Position numbers and translations under genes: made by a program. A stretch of 64,000 nt of DNA from Gracilariopsis chorda (taxonomy: Eukaryota; Rhodophyta; Florideophyceae; Gracilariales; Gracilariaceae): positions 1-64,000 of the forward strand of contig NBIV01000279.1 of the NCBI GenBank assembly GCA_003194525.1, in the 5' to 3' direction. Shown piece by piece: positions 1-11,684 of the stretch; position 1 is the first letter of the stretch, and every line of letters begins with the position of its first letter. A model generated the notes under the pieces. The model saw nothing but the letters and a program-made list of their open reading frames with translations. It searched no databases and had not been told where the DNA came from.

Positions 1-950
1 CACCAACACCGCTATTCAGCAGGCTTATCCTCGCTTTGCGAGATACACGCCAGCGTGCTGGAGAGACCGAGACCGATTACTCGGTGCGCCTTAACAAGGC
101 TTTCCACAGATGTGGTAACGTATACCCCGCTGGGAGCGCAGTACCATGTTCATTGATGTTCTTGACCCGGCAATCCGGAGTTTAGTTACCCGTTATCGGG
201 AGACAAGCGAAGATCACCTACCTCGAGCTGGTCCAACACGCTCGAGCGGAAGGGGATGCACTTCGTGCAAGAACTCGAACAATCGGTCTAAATCCGCCAA
301 GGCGTTGTTGCTGGAAAGCGAAGCTTCCTCTCTCCCGCTCACCGCGGATGGAACCCTGGACAGGATTTGATACCGTGCATTTAGCGCAGGGGATGGTGTG
401 TCGATACCCACCAGTGAGTTACCGTCAACGACGAGATGACCCATGATACGGGAACAGAAGATCCCGTTCTATACGGTGGTAACAGTCGGGTTCAACCCCA
501 ACGACTCCCGTTTTCAAACGGTCAATCCCGTTATCAACGGCCTGGATGGACTGACACCCGCCCTGCGTTCGCTTCTCCGATACTCGGAATAATAATCCGC
601 GTGTCGCGGTGCTGGCTCACATTTGCCACCTGTGCTATGCCCATGGCCATACCTCTCCTCAGTGTATTGTTCACTGAAGGATATGGCCAAGGTGGTGGCA
701 AATTATGAGGCCCTCACTCCAGAGGAGAAACGTTCCGTCCCGACGGCTTCCTACCTCCGTGCTAAAACGGACTTTTTCTCACGCCCTACCACAGACCCCG
801 CGTGCGCGGCAGCTTCATACACCCCGATTCGGGAGATCACGCAACCATCCGTTGCAACCCCCGCTTATGCGGATAGAAACCCCCGTCAACGGATGAAGCA
901 CTCGTTGTCGAGGAAACCAACCCACCGCCGAAGGCGGAAAAACTAACTGA
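1..950 (+). pseudogene. gag, 3' part, of element A
   Basis: This corresponds to the capsid C-terminal and nucleocapsid part of gag in element B (about 52.9-53.86 kb), to which it is nearly identical. The capsid C-terminal stretch is visible (lines such as AFHRCGNVYPAG and LDPAIRSLVTRYRE in B). A CCHC zinc knuckle, C-x2-C-x4-H-x4-C, lies near 620-670 and would bind the element's RNA. A tail rich in Pro, Arg and Thr follows. The copy is worn and is a fossil. Confidence 0.82.
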
Positions 951-984
951 GGGAGTCTCCCCTTTGGGAGAGCGTCCTCAAAAA

Positions 985-3900
985 CGAGGCTGTTGGCGCC
1001 CGAGGCGTCCTCGCCTCGCTCCCCGGTGAAAGTCCTCTCGAGGAAAGACACCGCTGACGCGGACTCTGCGCACCTCGGTGTGTTGCGTCGCCCGTGGATA
1101 CGGAGTAAAAATCCCCGGATTCCCGGTAGAGTCTTGGTCTGGCCAAGCGCAATTATAAGGTCTATGCCGACCTTGGCCTTGACCCCAGTTTATGGTGAGG
1201 TTTCTCACCGTCCTGGATACAGGTGCAGGCCCCAACTTTGTCGTGGAATCATTGTTACCCCCGCTTGTGCGGTCGCGTATCCGCTCTGACGCGGTCCCCG
1301 ACATTTCGGATGCGAACAACAATCCGTTACAAACGATGGGCACAGTGGACCTCGTCGTGAGACTTGGTACATCTGTGGTGAAGTTGGACTTCATCGTTTG
1401 CCGTTCACTGGCAGCACCAGTCATACTGGGATGTGATTACTGCGACAGATTTGTCGACGCAATCAGGCCCCGCCTCAGGCGTGTAGAACTTGAAAACGGA
1501 TCGTCGGTTCCGATTGTTCGCCGCCCGCTAAAGCGGTCCTCTCGGAAACAAGTTCCGCTCCCTGCTGCGCAGGAACCACCGCCCGCGTCCCGCGAGTCCA
1601 CCAAGCTCCGCGTCGCTGCCTCGGTTTCTATACCGGCTGAGTCCCAAGTCTGGGTACAGGTAAATTCCCGTCAACACGGTCTTCGGGTTATACAACCCCT
1701 CGCCTCGTTGTACGAGAAATCCCAGCTGGCGCTGGCTAATGGAATTGTCTCCATTTCCCGGATGTTCCTTTCCGGATATTGGTTGCCAACCTTGGCAAAC
1801 ACCCCCAGTATCTGGTCAAACACCAAGTAATTGGGAGTGTAACCCCCCATCCTATGGGAATGCTGCCAACGAAGATGACAGCCGCCGATTTACTCGGAGT
1901 TACCACCTCTTCTGAGGAGTTCACCCCGCCGTCCGAAGACGTCAAGTCTAAGGAGGGGGAGGAAACCGCTACTTCAGCGTCGAACATACCGAGTAACTCG
2001 GAATTGCGAACCACACCTGTTCCACAGGACAATGCTCCATCGAGCAATGACCGGATTGATCCGGAAAAAGCACTTGAAGCGCTGGACTTCAGCCACGTGC
2101 CAGAGTCGCACCGCAACAAACTCCGTACTATGTTACGGGAATTCACCACAATGTGGGATGGCTCGCTTGGCGAGATTGATGCAACGGAACACCGGATCGA
2201 TTTAATCCCCGGTGCGCGACCGGTTGCACAACCCCCTTACAGGGCAGGTCCGAAAGCTCGGGAAGAGGAACAGTCCCAGGTGGACAAGATGCTCCGCGCA
2301 GGTGTGATTGAGCCCGCTCAATCGCCCTGGGCATCCCCAGTTGTACTGGCTTTAAAGGCTGACGGAACCTGGAGGTTCTGTGTCGACTACCGCCGGCTCA
2401 ATGCCGTGACTGTTAGGGACACGTACCCCATCCCTCGTATGGACGAGTGCATTGACTCCCTTGGAGACGCCACCGTGTTCACGGCCCTTGATGCCAATTG
2501 GGGATATTGGCAAGTACCTGTCAGACAGGAGGATCGCGACAAAACCGCATTCACCTGCCATGCAGGAACGTACCGCTTCAAGCGGATGCCATTTGGGTTA
2601 ACCAACGCCCCCGCCACCTTTCAGCGTGCAGTAGATATTCTACTCAACCGCTTTAAGTGGCGGAGTTGTCTGGTCTACCTTGATGATATTATCATCTTCT
2701 CCAACTCGTTGGACGACCATCTCACTCACGTCCGAGACGTGCTGACCGTACTCCGCGATGCGGGAATTACCCTCAAGTTGAGGAAATGCGAGTTTTTCAC
2801 AGATACTGTGAAGTATCTGGGTCACATTATCCGTCCTGGACGGTTAGCGATCGAGAAAGCTCGAGTCAAATCCCTCGTTGAGGCGAAAGAACCCCGTACT
2901 CAAACGGAACTGCGCTCCTTTCTGGGGCTGGTCAACGTCTATCGACGGTTTATCCCGAACTTTTCGGATACTGCAGCGCCCCTGAACGCGTTGTTGCGAA
3001 AGGGGAACCCCCCAAAACTGGGAACATTTACGCCCGAGCAATCGGAAGCCTTTAACTCCTTGAAGGAGGCTGTCACATCAGCACCAATCCTACATCTCCC
3101 AAAACTTGGATTGCCATACTCCGTAGATACGGACTCGAGCGACTACCAAGTCGGGTGTGCTCTTTTTCAAACCACCCCCGAGGGGAACGACACCCAATTG
3201 GTTATTGGTCGCGCTCGCTCAATGTCCATGAGCGGAACTACTCCGTATCGGAGAAAGAGTGCCTCGCCGTCGTATGGGCGATGACCACTCTGCGCCCCTA
3301 CCTTATGGAGTCCATTTCACCGTGTACACGGATCATTCCTCACTGAGGTGGTTAATGAATATCTCCGACCCGTCGGGACGCCTCATGCGCTGGAGACTCC
3401 GCCTCGCGGAATATGACTTCCAAGTCATTTATAAAAAGGGCGCGCAGAACACCCAAGCCGACGCTCTGTCGCGTTTACCCACAAGTGGGGAGGCACTCCA
3501 ACGGAGGATGATGAAGTCCCATGTTTCATGGCAATGGACCCGGATGATCCGGAATGTGCCGTCGAGGCTGAGCCAGAAAACTGGGACGAAGATGCTGACT
3601 TCGACTACCTACTCGCATCGCGAGATGATTCTGAGAAACCCATACCGGGAAATTATGTACCGGTTTGAGACCGAGGAAATGATCCGAGAACAATTCGGGG
3701 ACCCCTTCTGTACAAGGATACGTGCACGCCTCAACGGCGGAGAGAACCTCCCCTTCGGGGTGAACGACATTGGTTACCTCGTGAGGACCGTCGAGGCTAC
3801 CCCACAAGTTGTGGTACCGCACACGCTACAGAAGCGGATATTGCACCTTTCGCATTACCCGAAACTCGGGGGACACTCCGGTGGGAGGAAGCTTTATCTA

Positions 3901-6551
3901 ACCCTTCGCAGGGATTTCTACTGGCCCGCCATGGCGGTTGATTGCTACGCTACGGTGCGGTTTTGCACGCAATGCGCGAAGAACCGGGTCAAACTCCGGA
4001 AGCACTCCAAACGGATGAAGCTATTCCCCGCCAGGGCGCCGCTCGAGTTTGTCGCAATTGACATTCTCGGACCATTGCTCTCTACCAGGAGAGGCAACAA
4101 GTTCCTACTCGTTATTACGGACAGGTTCTCGAAATTAGTTCGGACAGTCCCTCTAAAGAGGATTACCGCCTACACGGTCGCTCACGCCTTTGTGCGGCAT
4201 TGGGTGTTTGCCTACGGACCTCCTTTGGAGCTACTTTCCGACAACGGGAAACAGTTCGCATCGCGATTTTTTCCAGGACGTCTGTCGGATACTGGACGTG
4301 AAGAATCTCTTCACGACCACGTATCATCCCCAGTCTAATGGGCAGGTCGAGCGTTTCAAACCGGACAATGCTCGCAGCTCTCCGTGCTTACACGGCTGAC
4401 CACCCCAAGACTTGGGATATCTACACGGATGCCGTGACCTTTGCGTACAATACGCAGGTACACCGGACTACCGGAATATCCCCTTTCGAGTTGGTCCTTT
4501 CACGGACACCCCCGCCAATGGCGTTGGAATCCCAACCTACGTTGGACGCGTTCCCTTCTGTGAAGGATTACCGCCAGAAGTGGAAAGCATGGCTGACCAA
4601 GCTGGTACCCGCAGCGCGGAAGGCGATGGACCACGCCCAAGCCGCCTACAAACGGAATTTCGATGCTCGCTTGCGAGGAGGCAAACCGGAACAGATCAAC
4701 TCCGGGGACTTCGTATTCGTCCGCAAGGAGTACTACAACCCTGAAAGGGAGAAGCACCATAAGCTCTCGCTTGTGGCGGATGGTCCTTTCAAGGTTATCT
4801 CCGTCACGACGGACACGGTGGTTGTGGAAATGGGTGACGCGCATGAGCGGTTATCTCGCGATCGCATCGTGCTAGCTCCGCCACCCTCGACTGAGGCTGC
4901 ACCAGCTACGCTGGACCCTACGCTGGAATATGGCTCTGCATCCGATACATCGGTGGTGAGACGGCCTACCGTGCTACCACACCCCTCCCGGGGACTCTCA
5001 GACCTACCGACCCTGTCGGACTCACCGGCTCAGCCGGGTAATTCGGGCCTCTCTGTGCCCGCCCCTATGGCGCGAATCTACACCCGCCAGGCGGGGCATG
5101 TTATCCCTTATCCCGCCGCTCCGTCTCAGGAGGGGGAGGAGAACACTCGTTTTCGAGGAATGAGATCGCCGTCGCAACGGGAAACACGCCGTACCATACG
5201 GACAACTGACCGCGGAGCACGGAGTATCTCACGCGACACTAATCCCCCGTCCTCGGGCAGCGCTGTGCAACAGGAACCAGACGCGCAGGTCCCGCAAAGG
5301 CGGCAAATACACCGTGTTACACGGGAAGCTGAAACGCAGCTACCGCACACCCCTGTCAGGGAAGGATCCCCGATACGGGAGTACGGCGACAATCGCCCTC
5401 AATCCCCTGAGCAGGGAGATGCCTCAAAGCCGCCATTGGCGGAAGTCCCCGCGGAAGCGGTTCAATCAGGTCGCTCAGACCCGCGCCCCGCGGAGAAGAG
5501 GCGCCCAGATACACCAGCGCCGCTGGGAAATACCCACACCCCTATCGGGGAAAAGGGTAGCCAAGCCGCATCCGAAGCTTCAGGCCCTGGCGCGCAGCGC
5601 TCGGAAACGCTCCTCGTCGCAGACGGAATCGAAGCCCCCGTTCCGGGGAATAATTTGCGCCAACTACCGCAACGCTGCGGCGAAGAACCGAGGAACTCGG
5701 GAAAAACGCGCGCCATCGCACGCTCGAAACCGGTCGTACCGGACGCTGCTCCTCCTCATGGAGACGGTGCACCGCACTTAGCGGCCAGGCCCCTGAAAAG
5801 GGTGTCATCGGCACCTGCCCGGCACCCCCCAAAGGGGAATTTTGACCAAAATACCGGTGTACCGGAGTTAGCCTTAGGCAACCCCCCAGTAGCCGGGGAC
5901 ACCACGGCGCCGCCGGAACGTACGGTGCAGAGCGCTCGTGCGCCTGGCAGGGAGGCGGTTTGCCATCCAACCACCGTGCCGCACGGGACCCCCCAGGGGA
6001 TCGTGGAAACGCCGATTCCGCAGGAGCGGTCATCTTCCCGCAAACTCGCGGTTCGTGAGTTCAACCGCGAATGCGGAGTTCAAGTCCCCCGCCGGTTGGC
6101 GGTTCGCCTGGCCTACCGTGAAGACGGGAACAACGACACCCCAATGGGGAATGACTTGCCGGGGAAAACCGTGACACCACATACCCTCTTGAGGGATATT
6201 TTCCCGCATGAGCAGCGGCCACTAGGACAGCGCACGGCAACGTCGGAGTTATCGCCGAACACCCTGCTAAGGGACATTATACCGCACCGCGGACAACCCT
6301 CGCAAGGGAGTACAACCACCACCCGGCACGGCCGGCAGGTCTACGAACGAGAGTTCGTAGTAGACCGACTTGTCGGACACACCTGGGACCAGGATGGTAT
6401 TCTACAATACCGCGTCCGCTGGTACGGGTACGACCCCAGTGGGGATACGTGGGAGCCAATTGAACACCTCCCACGGTCGCAGATCGTGCGATACCACCGT
6501 CAAACGGGAACTGCAGCCCCAGCCACGCTGGTTAATGCCCAAGTTGGGTAA
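985..6551 (+). pseudogene. pol of element A: PR-RT-RNH-INT-long tail-chromodomain
   Basis: Domains in order: aspartic protease with LDTGA near 1,210; reverse transcriptase about 2,130-2,900 with FCVDYRRLNAVT and the catalytic YLDD at 2,676-2,687; RNase H about 3,060-3,480 ([18 protein letters not shown]); integrase about 3,690-4,870 with an HHCC zinc region, the DDE core (AIDILGPL, LLSDNGKQF, NGQVER) and a GPF-type module (VADGPFKVISV). A tail of roughly 480 residues rich in Pro, Arg, Ser and Glu follows. The protein ends in a chromodomain at about 6,325-6,500 (FVVDRLVG, LQYRVRWYGYDPSGDTWEP). Such chromodomains usually steer integration to histone-marked chromatin. The copy carries several breaks and is a fossil. 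Confidence 0.92.
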
Positions 6552-6744
6552 CGTTGCCGCGCGAGCGGAGGGCAATGAGAAAGGATAGCAAGGGAAAGTC
6601 CGTCTAAGACGGGGAATGCTAATTGGAAATCACCGTTCTAAACGGGAAAGTTTATTCAGGGGAGCAGCTAGCTCCTCACGATACTACACTACACTAACTG
6701 GCATAGCCAAGGAAAGAATACCAGGAAAACTGGAAAAAAGGAGC

Positions 6745-8531
6745 TCACTCTTCGCCGTTGCCCGGGGCGTAACCCCCAGCAAGGCGGTAGGCCAACGCGT
6801 CCGCCATGGTGGTGACATCCCCCGATACCTCGGCAGCGCTAAGACCGGCACCCCGGAGAAAACGCGCGATGATCTCGTTTTCATTCGCCGTTACCCCGCT
6901 GGGGATAGAAGGTCCGGCACTCGCCGCCGAAGGGTCAGCAGCCGGCTCGGCCGGAGGTACCCCTCCTGGGGAAGCTTCCGCGCTAGCGCCGGTGTCCTCT
7001 ACGTCCATCTCCCCGGGCTCTTCCGGATCGTTATCGACCATTGGGTCATCCCCGCCGTATGCGCGGTAGTAATCGTCAGAATCGACGTACCCCACCGGGT
7101 GGTCTTCCGGCACATGCCGGGGCGCATCGCGAAGTTCGCGCGCCTCCTCGGAGGAAATTTCCCGGAACTCCCAGGGGTCGAAGTAGATAAAATCACCCGC
7201 AAGGGCGGTGTTTCTACCCAGTCCCGGGCCACCGGTGTTACCGCTGCCGCCATCCAGACGACCGCTTTGCTCCAGCGGGACCTCACTCCAGCTAACGCTG
7301 TCGATGTACCCAAGTAATTGGAGGACCTCTTCATTGTTGGCCTGGCCCCAAGGGGGATGCGAAGATCCAGGTTTCGGATCGCTGCCCGCACACGCGGTTG
7401 AAGGAACCAGAGACGATACTGGTCGTACGCCTCGTTGAGGATATAAGCCGCACTGCGAGCCGCCCACTCCGTAGCCACTACGGACCACAACCCCGACCGG
7501 GGATCCTGCATGAGCAGCGAACCGAGGTACGTAAGTACCGGCGGGAGTTCTATGTAGCACCCCCGGCAGGCTTCATGGAAGCGCCACCACTCGGGAAGTG
7601 CTACATACCGACCTAGTCGGTGAGGCGGCGCAATCCGCTCTATCTCCACGTTCTGATACGGGATAAAGTACCCGAATCGGGATCGCCAACGCCGCTCGTA
7701 GCGGATGAAGTTTTGGAGAAAGTTAGACCGGTATTGCCGGGGAAGGTACCTGAACTCCGCCCGAATAATCGGTCGCTCCCAGCAAAGGGCCTCTTGCCGC
7801 GCTGCGGGGAAATTCCTCCAAGCGAGGGTCTCGAGGCGGAACAGGTTCTCGCCGTACCCAATCTCCCCGCGAGTGCGGAAGTAGCTAATGTCGAAGCCAA
7901 ACTCTGGTGGGACCGGTACATCGAACGGAGCCCGGCTCTGCCGTTGGTACGCCATGCGCGTCAGCGCGGTCTGCGCCGCAGCGACGGTCTCGCCCGAGTT
8001 TCTTCGGAGGTGGTGACGCGGAATCGCAATCCGGTGACGCCAATCCCACGATGTGGTGACTGCTCTGGGCAGATCCCCCGGAAGGGTGTCTGAACCATCC
8101 GCATAAGCGGTGACCAACCCCTCATTGAGGACAGCGACCGGGTGAAACCACGGGGCAAGGCGCAGGCGCGACGCGTGATTCCGATTCATCGGGTTGAGCC
8201 CCACCAGGGTGTTGTAGGTTGGCCAGTTGGACACCGGAGTGGTCCCGGAGGACACCACCGAAGGTGGTAGTGCGAAGGGATGGTCGGCTCCAGCAGCCGT
8301 ATTTCCCGGTTGTACCGGATTTCGATCGCCCTGAGGCAGGGGAACTGACCGGAAACCGGTGGTGTATCGCCCGAGAAGTCTCGGAGGTTGGCTGTGGTTG
8401 TTGATGTTGTTGTCGTCGTTCATTTCTCCCTTGTCGAGGGTGGCTGTTGTTGTCGTTTGTGTACTTGAGGACTCTGGTGCAGAGGAATTTACCGGAGAAC
8501 CGGAGACAAAGCACTTGCTTTTATCACCCAT
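6745..8531 (-). pseudogene. antisense accessory frame (aORF) of element A, unknown function
   Basis: A frame of nearly 600 codons on the minus strand lies between the end of pol and the 3' LTR, converging on pol with about 190 bp between their stops. Its start is 56 bp inside the 3' LTR. A homologue sits at the same place in element B and, diverged, in element C. Shared motifs with C include SQPP near residue 48, PLPQ near 64, APWFHP near 126, then LCW-RP, EF-Y and, near the C-terminus, APR-VPED with a following DDY. The C-terminus is acidic and Pro/Ala-rich. I see no signal peptide, no membrane segment and no family I recognise, so it does not look like an envelope. This copy is broken at least once. 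Confidence 0.8.
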
Positions 8532-8575
8532 TTTCGTCTGGGAATCCTCCGCGTCCGCGGTCGTTTTCCCGTCTT

Positions 8576-8587
8576 AGGGGGGGGATA
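8576..8587 (+). other. polypurine tract of element A
   Basis: The run AGGGGGGGGATA directly abuts the start of the 3' LTR. In Ty3/gypsy elements such a tract primes second-strand DNA synthesis. The equivalent tract in element B is at 47,671-47,682 on the minus strand. Confidence 0.85.
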
Positions 8588-9394
8588 TGAAGTGCAACGC
8601 CCTCAGGGAGGGATTCTTGGTACTTGATTGTTTTCCCGATATTATCGGTTGTGTAGTGTGTATATGAACTACGCCCCACTACGGTGGGTATGGACACGTG
8701 GGACACGGTTTTGGGTCAATTGGCGGTTGGCCACAGTAGTGGATGTTGCCACGGAATGTGGAGTATTTTAGTTAATTTTATTTATTATTTTCACACCCAT
8801 TTCTGGGAAGCTAGTACTTAGTGCGACGGCGCACTGCCGTTGCACCAGTAAACCTTCCCCAACAAGGGACCCCAACCTGGGGAATTGGCTCTGAGCTTTA
8901 CCGCCTCCGCGTGTTCTCAACTCCTCCTTGGAGGGAAGCACCGTAGTGTACGGAAGTTCACCCCCCTTGCACATCTAAAGGAGACCCATCATTGGGAGTA
9001 CTAATTGTTCCAATCATATTGGTGTTTCGCCCTGTATAGGGAGTCCCGTCCACCGGCATCGCCGTATCTACTCGTCGCTCTCGCGACCCACTCGTCCTTC
9101 CTCTTTCCCCTTTTTAGGGTAGCACCTCCCGCTATCCGCGGCCCTCGTGTGCGCATCCGCTCACACACCCCCACTTACGTGGAAACATACCTCTACTGAG
9201 GATCACGCCCCGCTCACGCGGATACCGATTCTTCGCCTTCACCTCCCTGCGCGAGTCGCGACAGGTGTCCCTGGTCTTACAAACCGGCTTCGCCGTGACA
9301 CCTCTGGGAGGGCTCTACCCAACTGGGTTCACCTCGTGAGAGGAAGATCCCGGACGTCTTTCGGTGTTTTTCCCCTTTGGGGCATTGCACCACA
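8588..9394 (+). repeat. 3' LTR of element A (family-1 LTR)
   Basis: The LTR is 807 bp, begins TGAAGTGCAACG and ends TTGCACCACA. It matches the 5' LTR of element B (50,759-51,583) and the minus-strand LTR at 46,849-47,670. It is the most different of the three family-1 LTRs, mainly in its middle third. Confidence 0.92.
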
Positions 9395-9508
9395 CAACTG
9401 TCCCGCGCAGAAAAAGTTGGATTGCATATCTACAACCAAGCAATCCAATGTCCTTCCGTGTTCTTCGTAAATGATTGCTATAAATGAAAGACAAATGGGG
9501 AACTGCCT

Positions 9509-10690
9509 TTAAATCATGTAAATGTCCACTGAAAAAGACTGAAAGTCGATACGTTGCAGCAACTGCCGTTCTAGCACCTGTTTGTTCTCGTTCAATCGAC
9601 CGACCTGCATCGTTAACCAATTGACGGGCACGACCACACAGAGCTTTGCATTGACCACAGCGGAATGCAGCACGTTTTGAATCACAGTAACTGGAACATA
9701 AATCTTCAAATACAAGTTATGACGTGGTATTACAGTAGGTGCATATTGATATAGAAACTCGGGAACAAAATAATTGTTGATAGAAGACTCTGATTTCTTC
9801 CCACCTTCAGATTGTACTGTCATAGCTGATGGAAGAGTGAAGCGCTCACCGGGAAACAGTTCCAGCGCTGCCGCATTATGTTCGTCGACCAACTGGCTTA
9901 TGGATACGATGAGCATTTTGCTGAGATCCACATCCTCTTCGCCTCTTGTTTTGAGCCACTTCCACAGGAATTGATAAGCGGTTTGCATGTCTCCGGTGAA
10001 TCTGAGTGGTATTGCAGCGTTTTTGTAAATGATTTTGTATGCATTAGAACTTAGCAGCGATGCAAATGCTGGATCATCAACTTAGCGTACTTGGTCTATG
10101 ACTTACAGCACTTGAACCAAACACAATTTCAATAGATCACTCTTCCATGGCAGCCCTTTGGGAATTTTTTTTGTACACTCGTCTCACATTTCCACTCGGC
10201 TCAGCCACCATGGATACCTGCGGCACAACTGCAAGCAGCTGGGAGTAGTCTCTGGGTATAACGATGGTCAAGCCCCCAAACGGAGGTGGTATTTCCATTT
10301 CACTGCAGCTAATATCTTTGAGCAACGCATATATGAGTTAAAAGCGCATTCGTGAGAGCATGGACGCCTTATCCAAGACGAGGAGTTGTACCTTGCGTAG
10401 CAGTTCTGTACTTTGAGATCGGGGACCATATATTGATAAAGTAGCTGCAGTGCTGCTTGTACTGTCCTTATCTGCTACATCCAGTCAAAGCAGGTTATGT
10501 AAAGTCGGTCAACTTCGTACAAAGATGCTGCAATGCCTATTATAGCAGTAAGTTCAGCGAGCATTCCTTCCGACTCAGCTTTATCGCTAAGGAGCTTGAG
10601 AACGTATTCTTTTTCGGTTCCTGCGGATCCTTGCACAAAGAAAATCTTTCCAGGAGTGCTTGTTGTAGTGCAATGCCCGGGCGACGGGTA
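9509..10690 (-). pseudogene. Helitron helicase (Pif1-like), broken fragment
   Basis: Minus-strand translation matches the helicase half of the Helitron at 13.6-19.7 kb. The Walker A region reads GSAGTEKEY at about 10,604-10,630, where a working Pif1 helicase has GTGKT, so it is dead. The next block reads GGLTIVIPRDYSQLLAVVPQ near 10,200-10,290, the Pif1/Helitron motif usually written GG-VV-GGD-RQ-LPVVP. The C-terminal block, lines such as QFLWKWLKTRGEEDVDLSKM and VDEHNAAALELFPGERF, occupies 9,509-9,988. The three blocks lie in different frames with stops between them. The Rep half is absent. It is a second, truncated Helitron copy in the opposite orientation to the larger one. Confidence 0.8.
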
Positions 10691-10699
10691 TCACCAAGA

Positions 10700-11500
10700 A
10701 GATGTTCGCGATCTTTTTCTCACTAGTTTAACCCAGTTGAAGAGCCGTTCCAGGGATGACATGACACAGTCGGTTGTATGCCGAGTTCATCCTTCACGAC
10801 AAGCGCAGAAGGGAGGGCGAAGAAGCCAGCTACTGCGGTGTATCACTCCAACGAAGGAAAATATGTTTACACGGTGGCACAAACATGACAAGCGTCAGTA
10901 TGAGCCGGGGTTAGCGGGATCTACCCGAAACAAAGAGCGAAGTGAAGAGTAATAAAGGAAAGGGAAGTTAAGATAAGGGGAACGGCAAAGATTCATTGAA
11001 TTGGCTCCGTGAGTTCGTCAATACCGATTTATAAACCTTATACAAGGGCAAAACCACAAACAATGTTTAATATCCCTAAGATGGGTTACTTGGCGAGCAA
11101 GGGGTTTGAGCAGTCTGTAGGCAATAGGGTATTCCTCCAGGAAGGATTGGAGTACCACCGAATGCGCAAAAGCTCAGAGCCAAGATCCTTCGATGAGGAG
11201 CCGTGGTTGGAGAAGATTTACTGGGGCGACGGCCGCGAGGCCAGCGCGCAAAGTAGAGTACCTTCCCTACTGATATAACTAAATAAATGGATAAATAAAT
11301 GAAGATATCAATATCATTCGTTGCCTATCTATCGTTTTTCACAAGTGCCACAACCTCCTCGTGTTCCACGTGTACTTTCGGCGTTCTGGGCCGACCGGAA
11401 CTCATAAAAGACGCCACCCGTCTAGGGAAAAGTTATGTATGTACATCTCAACACCCCCCGTATTATAACGATATAGAAGAACATGAGGGCGGTGTTGTTG
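10700..11500. other. intergenic, no gene recognised
   Basis: Short open frames occur (for example 11,009-11,278 and 11,299-11,505, plus strand), but none has composition or motifs that I can support as a gene. The first part may be decayed sequence upstream of the minus-strand Helitron helicase. Confidence 0.5.
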
Positions 11501-11502
11501 AT

Positions 11503-11684
11503 TGACAGGAGGCGTTGCGCCTAAACTTCCCGTTGCACGAACCCTTCAGGGCATCCAATTTCCACTTTGGCACAACGCCTCCCCGCCAATTAAAACATTC
11601 AGCAGCAACAACAGCAGCACCACCACCAGCAAAGCTCAAATCTTATTGGCTGCATGGTTGCTGCTGCATGTAGACTGTGCCTGC
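11503..11684 (+). repeat. dispersed repeat, copy 1 (left half; right half 12,846 to about 12,900)
   Basis: This stretch, together with the bases just after the solo LTR, aligns with 20,472-20,720. Shared landmarks are GGAG-CGTTGC near the start, AGCAGCAAAGCTCAAA, TTGGCTGC and then CTGGCACT with a CAGTGCCAGC-like palindrome. The solo LTR therefore landed inside an older repeat. The class of the repeat is not clear; it could be a non-autonomous DNA element. Confidence 0.55.

Larger units (their letters stand above)
1..9394 (+). mobile_element. Ty3/gypsy chromodomain LTR retrotransposon A (family 1), left end off window
   Basis: The window opens inside gag. Reading rightwards it holds the end of gag, a pol with protease, reverse transcriptase, RNase H, integrase and a C-terminal chromodomain, then a convergent frame on the opposite strand, a polypurine tract and a 3' LTR. 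Order and motifs place it in the Ty3/gypsy (Metaviridae) lineage, chromovirus-like because of the chromodomain. It is closely similar to element B along its whole length, so both belong to one family. The copy is broken, with very roughly eight to ten breaks in its coding parts. The five bases after its 3' LTR are CAACT, so its unseen left flank should carry the same duplication. Fairly young family, fossil copy. Confidence 0.93.
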
